Below are positions 56,567 to 64,000 of a stretch of DNA of 64,000 nucleotides, piece by piece. Numbering within the stretch: position 1 is the first letter of the stretch; the number at the start of each line of letters is the position of its first letter. The stretch spans positions 20,961,969 to 21,025,968 of the forward strand of contig CM068319.1 of assembly GCA_034766995.1 (NCBI GenBank), given 5' to 3'. A program made the position numbers and the translations under genes. Source of the stretch: Acanthacorydalis orientalis (Eukaryota > Arthropoda > Insecta > Megaloptera > Corydalidae). The notes under the pieces were generated by a model. That model did no database searches. It was not told where the DNA came from and was given only the letters and a program-made list of their open reading frames with translations.

Positions 56567-56687
56567 GGTGATTGAATTTTAGAATTTCACATGCAAGTTT
56601 TAAAAAAAATTTGCAAAAATAACATGATTTTTTTAATTTTTGAGATTTTCTTAATACTTGCATGTGGAAGCTTAAAATGATTCACCT
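56566..56687. mobile_element. Small TIR element, family A, copy 3 (122 bp)
   Basis: It begins AGGTGATTGAATTTTAGAAT and ends with the inverse of AGGTGAATCATTTTAAGCTT. The arms of about 37 bases continue as TTCACATGCAAGT/TTCCACATGCAAGT. TA arrays flank both sides. It lacks the palindromic core of copies 1 and 2. The open minus-strand frame at 56442-56663 runs through it and through the TA array and is not a gene. Confidence 0.65.
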
Positions 56688-57300
56688 GTATATATATATA
56701 TATATAAGTGTGAACGTACATAAAACTCTTTCATGGAAATGATTTTTTATAATAAAAGAAAATATTTATATTTCTTAAAAGTTCATAAATATTAATATTT
56801 GGCAGTATAACTATTTAAGCTAAACAAGTATCTCTATTAGTCGCTAATAATCTCTGTATATTTTATTAAACTTTGATTACTTACTCGTATATTCAAAATG
56901 TATAGTATCTTATTTAGCATCTTATCATTGAAAACATTGCTTTCTTCAAAAACGACAATTTGAAGAGAAATTTAGTTGAATTCAATTATTATCAAATTAA
57001 ATTGTACGAATATACATAAAAACATGTAAATAAATAAATTAAGTTTTCAAAATTCTTTTTTTTTCCCTCTTAACATACAAATTCCCTTAACATTTCATTT
57101 AAACTCTCATATTCAAAATATCTTTTCAAAACAAGATATTACTTTTTTATAAAAGATAAATGAACTAATAATGTTAGAAGAAAACCTACTTAACAATATA
57201 AAAGACTTGTTTTTTATCTAATTTAGTAAGCAAATACTTAATAAGTAATAATTTAATAAACAGTATTTCAAGTATAAAGAAATATTAAATTAGATCTATT

Positions 57301-57365
<65 letters not shown>
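57301..57365. repeat. (TA)n array, about 65 bp
   Basis: Almost uninterrupted TA dinucleotides inside the inferred aquaporin intron. Confidence 0.9.
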
Positions 57366-57371
<6 letters not shown>

Positions 57372-57805
57372 ATAATATAAGCAAACATATCTTTAACTAG
57401 ACTACAATAAATGAAAAATTCAATACGACAAAAAATTATATGAAATAAATTTATAAATATGCATTTTTTTTAAAAAAAATGTAAATTATTTTTACAAATA
57501 TCGATTATTGTCAAGTACACTAGAGACGCTAATTAAATACACAAAAATATTCATTTATCTTCTCAAACAACGTTTATTAGTTTTAGAACTGTAATATACT
57601 CATATAGGTATTCTAAAAATAATTTAATTTTTTTTTTTGTTATATAAACACAAAGATTATCTTAAGTATTGGCGAAAACAGTAACACGAAAAAAAGTTAT
57701 GTTGAAAATAATATTATTGATTGCAAACACAAAAGTTCATTACAGGTTTATATTGAATAGACAATATGATATTTAAATTTTGAGGACACACACAGAGTAC
57801 GTATT

Positions 57806-57858
<53 letters not shown>

Positions 57859-59029
57859 GTAATCAGAATACACGCGTTTATTTAAACAAAATTTAGTCAA
57901 CTAGGACACACTTCTTATACTCAATTATAGTAAAAAAAAACTTGCATCATACACTGAAAATAAATCTGAAATTATCTTTAATTTCAATCAATATCACCAA
58001 ATTTGGGATATAATCGAAATATTGCGATCGCTGAGTTGAAATTTCAACAGTGTAAACGTTATTAATTATATATCCGTGCAAATATTATGCAAAATCATTA
58101 ATATTCCACTGAATTTACATTTATTTCCATATTAAACAATTATTTATTTTTTTAATAGGTACTTATATATATATATATATACATATGTGTGTGTGTGTGT
58201 GTGTGTGTGAGAATATGCGTATAATTATGATCTGCAAATAAACTAGATAATCTTTATTATATTCCAGGTAAAAAAATTTAAATGTATTTTAAAACAGTAT
58301 TTTTAAATCAGAAAAATTATGTAAAATAAATTAAGCACTTTTTCATGTAAAATAAATAAACTGTATAATAACATCTAATAAGTAACATCCAATTTTTTAT
58401 ATCAAAATGATGTTTTTTTACTGTTAAAAAAAACTACTTAATTATAGTCAATAGGAACAGTCAGATTCAAACTCTTATTGATATTGTTCTTCATTTATTC
58501 ACGATACAAATCATTTATTTTATTAATGTTAAACAGAAGAAAAAAAAGAATTAATTGAAAATTGGACACTTTCATCGGATATTTATTCAATTTCTGATAC
58601 TAATTGATATATGTTACATTACATATATAAATATATAATTAAAATCTCATATAACTATTTATTATATTGCATATCTAATCAACACAGTTTGCATAAATTT
58701 GCATCTGTTTAATAGAACAATTACAGCGATTTATTAATAAACACTTAACACAGGTATATGAGATTCGATAACGCTTTCTTGTTAGATGTTAATAAACAAT
58801 CTTAACCTTGTTACAGTATCCTCATTAATATTAAAATGTACTTTTATCACGTTCACGAAACATTACTTGTTATCTTCAGATATTAAAACATACACTAATA
58901 TGTACTCAGATAGCTACGCGAATGATCGTTCAGGTGATATTTGTTTAATTTGTATACAAATGTATGTGTAAATTTTTTTGCTGCAAAATTTTAATTCTTA
59001 TAGTCATATATATATATATATATATATAT

Positions 59030-59070
<41 letters not shown>

Positions 59071-59444
59071 CATGAAGTAACTTCAACATTAAAATTTGTT
59101 TTCAAAAGTAGGTGAATCGGAAAATAAAAAGATGATATCTATAACACTTAATTTACATAAAAAAAATAAACAATCCAAAATGTTATAAGTTAGGTACATT
59201 TTTCAAAGAAGCAGATTATCCTGCATTTTTAAATGTACACTTCATAACGAATTTGATTATCCGACTATTTGATATGTCAAAATTTTATATAAGTTTTTAA
59301 ATAAATTCCCGAAATTTCGTTTATAAGCTAGAATACATTTATTATTATTATTATTTTATTCAATATTCACTATGAAGTTTCTATATTAAATAACTACATA
59401 AACATTGAATACCATTATAGTTTTTTGCACTATTATTTATGAGA

Positions 59445-59575
59445 GTTTCATTCTCCACAAACTACATAATTTTTTTCCGATCAAAATGTCCAATAATTAA
59501 TTATTACCGACTTTAATTATTATTAATATCAATTCGATGGGAATTCCATCATCCTCAGTGCTTTAAGGTGAATAG
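59445..59575. mobile_element. Inverted-repeat element fragment, family B, copy 2
   Basis: ACAAACTACATAATTTTTTT then CCGATCAAAATGTCCAATAA and CCATCATCCTCAGTGCTTTA align with the left half of copy 1 in the same order. The right half is missing or unrecognisable. Confidence 0.4.
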
Positions 59576-59634
59576 AATTTTGTTTAAAAAAATGTTTATT
59601 ATCATTATAATTTTATTTGTAAAATGAATGTTTA

Positions 59635-59685
<51 letters not shown>

Positions 59686-60492
59686 ATATATATATATAAT
59701 TTCTTTTAATTAAATATTAATCAGCTTTATTAACATTTATATAAGGAATTATTGGGCGAAAGATCTATTAATCCTTAAATTTTTAATATTATTTAAAAAT
59801 ACAATTACATTTGAAACAGAATAATAATTTCCAATAAATTAAATGATAATTACATTATCTGATATTTTTCTTCTAAAACTCAGTTACACTATGAAACATC
59901 CCAAATCTAATAAATTAAATTAAAAAAATCAAATTTATTAATAAAATATGAATTTTAACTCATACAAACATATATACGTATATATATATATATATATATA
60001 TATACATTTATATTCTTTACTTAAACTGTAATTAATAAATTATTGTTCTACAAATTCCGGATTGCTACATAAACAAGAGGATATTTATAAAAATATTACT
60101 TATCCTTCATAATTTAGACTATTTGAGAAATATCATAATCAACGAATTTAAATATTTCAATATAACAATAATAATTGAAAATATTCATTTTTATACATAT
60201 ATAAAACATAATAGTCAGTGGATTTAATTCTTATATTTCATGTGATAGAAATTTGAAATATTAGCATATGTCTAAGAGAAATCAATATATTCGAAAAAGA
60301 CTTGATACATTTAATTTTTTTGACATTTAAAAACTGAATAATTTTCAATCTCAAAATACATTTTTAAATAATATCGAATTAAATATGTATATTTTTATAT
60401 ATGTTTATTTTTATGTATTATAAGAGAAAAGTAGAAAAAAATATTTTCTAATATATTGTATATTATCTTATATTTGAACATCATTTACATGC

Positions 60493-60534
<42 letters not shown>

Positions 60535-61367
60535 GATAGTAAATAAAAATTGATGTAAATGGGAATATAATACATAGACTTGATAAAGTGTTCGAAAATG
60601 AAAAATAGCTGACATTTTTAATATTAGAATACATCACACATGTAAAACAATAATAATTACACATAAATACTAAAGTTGAAATAGAATCCAATTATAATTT
60701 TCAATTTCCTTTTACAATTATTCTTAATATATAAAATAATTTCTCTATTATTTAAAATGAATGAATTCTTCAGTCCTATGTTTAAACCTGCGAATATTTC
60801 TGTGACATCAGTTACAGATGCATTTCAAATACATAAACATTGTGACTTCGACCACTTTTATCAAATATATTAAGATATTTCACATTTCAAAAACAATATT
60901 TATATGTACAAAACAAAATCATAAAATTTATTATAAAAAAGTATCATATAGTAATTCATAGTTACGTATACTGTTTCAAAATATTTATATTAAATAACTG
61001 CATTAAGAACTGTATTTAAGATTTCAAATAATTATATTTTCAGCATAAATTAAAGTATATTATTTATAAAGTGAATTATTGTTTTTCTACATGTTATACA
61101 CATGTATAAAATAAAATTAATGTGTTGCAAAAAATAATATACTAATTCTAAGTAATAATAAAATAATTTAAGTGTCGTATTTAATGTAAACTATAATAAT
61201 ATACATTATAAATATATAAATGTTGTGTTTTTTACATATATATATATATATACATATATATATATTAATCGTGTGAAAAATTTTAATAAAATAATTACAC
61301 GTTGAACAAATATAATATTTCTTTTAAATAACATAATGATATATTTATGAAACATTCGTTTCCTTAC

Positions 61368-61383
61368 CGAATTCTTTGCTCAT
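61368..61383 (-). CDS. Aquaporin first coding exon (inferred, exon 1)
   Basis: On the minus strand this exon reads ATG AGC AAA GAA TTC G and is followed at once by the donor GTAAGG. It gives residues M-S-K-E-F and the first base of codon 6. The bases before the ATG (GTCAAA) are a good insect start context. The exon ends in phase 1. The aquaporin exon at 32970-33169 on the same strand begins with two bases, GT, that complete a glycine codon, so splicing the two gives M-S-K-E-F-G-A-Q-N. A short charged N-terminus of this kind suits insect water channels, whose first helix starts about 20-25 residues in. What is seen: the ATG, the donor and the matching phase. What is inferred: that these two exons, 28 kb apart, are joined. 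An unrelated gene starting here is possible but would need the phase match to be chance (about one in three). Confidence 0.6.
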
Positions 61384-61456
61384 TTTGACGAATTAAAGAC
61401 ACGCACAGCGCTGCACTGATTTTCGCAAATTCAAATATAGAGTCAATTATTTATAA
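61384..61456 (-). promoter_or_regulatory. Core promoter and 5' UTR of the inferred aquaporin exon 1
   Basis: On the minus strand, AAAATCAGTGCAGCG contains TCAGT, the arthropod initiator, with the putative +1 A at about 61417. That leaves a 34-base 5' UTR before the ATG at 61383. A TATAAA runs from 61455 down to 61450, about 38 bases upstream, a little farther than usual, so it may not be the functional TATA box. The UTR is richer in C, G and CpG (CAGCGCTGTGCGTG) than the surrounding DNA. This is a motif-based call with no transcript evidence. Confidence 0.45.
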
Positions 61457-61609
61457 TAAAAAAAAGTATCTATCTATGTATGAAAATATTATATATGTGT
61501 ATATATAATCTCACTGTGATATGTAAAGTTTATGTTTCGCACTACCAATGGTAATAGATCACTTTGATATAACGTAACAGATATTACCCAATGGAACAGT
61601 TTCTCTTTA

Positions 61610-61945
61610 AAAAAAAATCGAGTAGGCCGTACGCAGTGGGTCAGCGCTTACTATGATAAAAACCGTCGTATACGCGCGTGCGTGCGACAATGCTTTGCAA
61701 ACGATTAGGTTATGTTTGTAGTTCAGATGCCGGTGAATGAATGCAAGTTCGCGTATAGCGCGAAACAGATTTATATGAGTCAGGTGTGGGTAGGACAGCC
61801 TGCAGCGTTTTGCGATATGCTCTAGCTCTGATAATACCACCCGAGGCTACACATGCACGCTCATGATATCTGCACAAGACAATCATTTTTTGCAATCTAT
61901 CAAACGACCAACATTTCGTTCTTGCTCGAATTGAACACAATCTTA
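61610..61945. promoter_or_regulatory. CpG-rich promoter-like patch upstream of aquaporin exon 1
   Basis: A 330-base patch is far richer in CpG than its surroundings (for example ACGCGCGTGCGTGCG and GTTCGCGTATAGCGCG). On the minus strand a TATAAA (61775-61770) is followed about 30 bases on by TTCATTC near 61735-61740, a plausible TATA/initiator pair pointing toward the aquaporin exon. Two minus-strand open frames of about 75 codons overlap here (61607-61840 and 61710-61940). Neither starts with ATG or resembles a known protein, and they are probably a by-product of the lower AT content. It could be an upstream enhancer, an alternative promoter or the 5' exon of a non-coding transcript. Confidence 0.4.
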
Positions 61946-62911
61946 GTTGTACTTTATATTATATCCTGCTTTGTGCAATTTTTTCAAACTTTTTTAATAA
62001 TTTCAAAATATTTTAGATAAATATTTTATACAATGAAAATATTTTAAATAATTCAATCAAATCCACACGCCTAGTCATGCATATGCAAATATAAAATAAC
62101 AAACCTTCATCTGTGTTCTTTAAAGTATATATTTCTTCAAATAACATATATTTTCAATCAAACAATAAATTTTTATACAAACGATTCAATACTTAATTCA
62201 AGAATTGAAGATTAAAGTATTTGATCAATAAATTCTACGTATCCTCAACTGTAGAACTTAAATATAGATCTTGAATTCCAAATTAGCTCAACAATTTCCG
62301 ACAACAAAATGAAGCATAGAAAGAACAAAAAGAAGAAGAATAAAATGATTATAAATAAAAAATAGAAGTTGTGTACTAGTATTATCCAAAATATTAGAAG
62401 ACAAAATAGGAAAAATTTTAATAGTAATAAAATAGTGGTAAAATTTTTATAAAACGAACCCAACATGATATTTTCAAAGGAATAAACTTGAATTTATCCA
62501 ATCGATTTTGAAAAACATAATATTCAGTATACAGAGATATTTCTATTTAAAACTGACTTATATTTCTAAAAAATATTGTTATTTCGTAATTAATTGTATT
62601 ATGTAATACATTTTCCTTTTTGTTTATCTACTATTATATTAATATATGCCGCTGTCTTTGAAATTAATAAAATATTATTTATTTTACAAGTAATGATATC
62701 AAATATAATAATATTACATTTTGTTCTATCATAAAAGTTTCAGAAAAAATAGATTTACAAATAACTTACTTTTAGTTTCAAATACGTACAAATTGAAAAC
62801 CGGGTTTAAAAATTATTAAGAAATAAGTCTGTAAATATATTACACTAAATTAAAATTATATACTCTAATTTATTGACATTAGAAAACCAAATTAAATTTC
62901 GATAAAATACA

Positions 62912-62946
<35 letters not shown>

Positions 62947-63966
62947 CAAAATTTAAAACAATTCCAGAAAATAAAAAACATAAAATAATATACATTTATG
63001 AATAAAACAAAATTAATTTTTAATACAAACATCTACAAGAACTTCAGTTTTATTCTAAAATAATATAGCACATTTTTATTTTAAACTACTGAATATGAAC
63101 ATGATACAAATATATTACATTTATATTGTATGTAGTGTATATATTTCATGCCACGTTTACAGATGATAGATTGTTTACACGTTATATTAACTAAAGTTGA
63201 AAATATTGTCACAGTATTGATTGCAATATGTATATTAATATTACAATTATATATATATATATAGATAGATAGATAGATAGATAGATATATAGATATATAG
63301 ATAGATAGATAGATAGATATTCTTATATTAAAAATTTAGAACAATTTATCAAATTTTATACAATAGTTGTTTTTTTAATATATATAAATACCTAAATATA
63401 AGTACCTAAATGAAACTTGAAAAGCCTAAATAAATTTATTGACGCTTACCTTCAAGCAATTTCAAAACAAGTATCATTTTTAATAACGTATTTGAGACTT
63501 TAAATGTAAATTAAAAATACGAAATTGAAAATATTTTTTAGTGGATTTTATACTTATTTAGAAATGATTTTTTTTTAAAAAAAAAACTTAAATACTTTAT
63601 ATAGGTTGATATTTTACACTTCACTTCAAAAAATGAACTAAATGTTTTATACTAGAAAACAAAGTTTTATATACAAGTTTTGAAACAGGAATCAATTTCT
63701 GAAAAAGAACTGCCGAAAACCAATTTATTTCCAATATATGTTCAGACCGTTGTTAAAGAATTTCCTTGTATACAATCTTGAAAAAAATAAGGAAAATTCG
63801 AAAGTGCCATCACCTGACTTTTATTTTTAATATATTTAGTTGTTTATATTCCATCATCAAATTATTACCAATAATTTTTGTTTAAAAAAATAATTACCTA
63901 TGTGAAAAAAATTATTAGTAAATATATCATATTAATCTTCCTGCATTTTTATCATTTTATTTACTA

Positions 63967-64000
<34 letters not shown>
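61946..64000. other. AT-rich DNA upstream of the aquaporin promoter zone
   Basis: No gene was seen. TA arrays lie at 62912-62945 and 63970-64000 (running off the end) and the GATA array at 63.25 kb. The 73-codon minus frame at 62245-62466 is a low-complexity phenylalanine/leucine run. Confidence 0.5.
63248..63320. repeat. (TA)n(GATA)n microsatellite
   Basis: A short TA run is followed by two blocks of tandem TAGA separated by TATAGATATA. Confidence 0.9.

Larger units (their letters stand above)
33170..61367 (-). other. Inferred intron 1 of the aquaporin gene (about 28.2 kb)
   Basis: This is the interval between donor GTAAGG at 61367-61362 and acceptor TTGCAG ending at 33170, read on the minus strand. 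It contains many TA arrays, a SINE-like piece at 33.8 kb, a truncated mariner at 39.7-40.1 kb, small inverted-repeat elements at 47.2, 51.6, 54.1-54.3, 56.6 and 59.5 kb, and a CpG-rich patch at 46.1 kb. A first intron this long commonly houses enhancers. The only regulatory words I can point to are two TCAAGGTCA-like half-sites. The interval exists only if the two exons belong to one transcript. Confidence 0.5.

Noticed and set aside
61607..61940. Two overlapping minus-strand frames of about 75 codons as coding exons
   Set aside because: Neither has an ATG start or a recognisable motif, and they overlap in different frames. The patch is better explained as promoter-type DNA.

Overview
This window looks like non-coding-dominated nuclear DNA of an insect. 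It is strongly AT-rich and broken every 1-2 kb by long (TA)n arrays. It has few genes, very long introns and small CpG-bearing patches that stand out at promoters. The repeats are insect-type: cut-and-paste elements with TA or TTAA target sites, an RTE-type retrotransposon tail, and tRNA-headed SINE-like pieces. The aquaporin protein, the AT-rich background and the CpG promoter patches make me favour a hymenopteran (bee, wasp or ant), but I cannot place the species.

The one gene I can support with confidence is an aquaporin (MIP family) on the minus strand. A 200-bp internal exon at 32970-33169 has a clean acceptor and donor. It encodes the N-terminal tail, transmembrane helix 1 and the start of helix 2. 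About 28 kb upstream, at 61368-61383, is a short ATG exon (M-S-K-E-F plus one base) with a consensus donor and an initiator-like TCAGT 34 bases before the ATG. The phases fit exactly: one base plus two bases make a glycine codon. I infer that the two are joined. The next exon, expected to carry the first NPA motif, was not found below 32970. If so, intron 2 exceeds 32.9 kb and the gene spans more than 61 kb.

Other gene-like patches are weaker. They are a CpG- and GC3-rich plus-strand patch at 30.4-31.0 kb with a 49-residue possibly secreted ORF, a 50-residue plus-strand ORF at 17.2 kb, a TATA-plus-donor unit at 34.7 kb, and CpG-rich promoter-like patches at 46.1 kb and 61.6-61.9 kb.

Region by region: 1-5.5 kb holds a SINE-like piece, a small TIR element and TA arrays. 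5.5-14.5 kb holds three deletion-derivative mariners and an RTE tail. 15-25 kb is quiet except for the 17.2 kb patch. 25-27.5 kb holds a piggyBac-type MITE and a foldback element. 30-33 kb holds the secreted-ORF patch and aquaporin exon 2. 33.2-61.4 kb is the inferred aquaporin intron 1, with a SINE-like piece, a truncated fourth mariner, nuclear-receptor half-sites and two families of small inverted-repeat elements. 61.4-62 kb is the promoter zone.

No rRNA, intact tRNA, CRISPR array or bacterial-type operon was seen. I found no clearly new biological system. The most useful results are the split aquaporin gene, the mariner derivatives that all carry the same frame break, and several small inverted-repeat families inserted at TA or TTAA.
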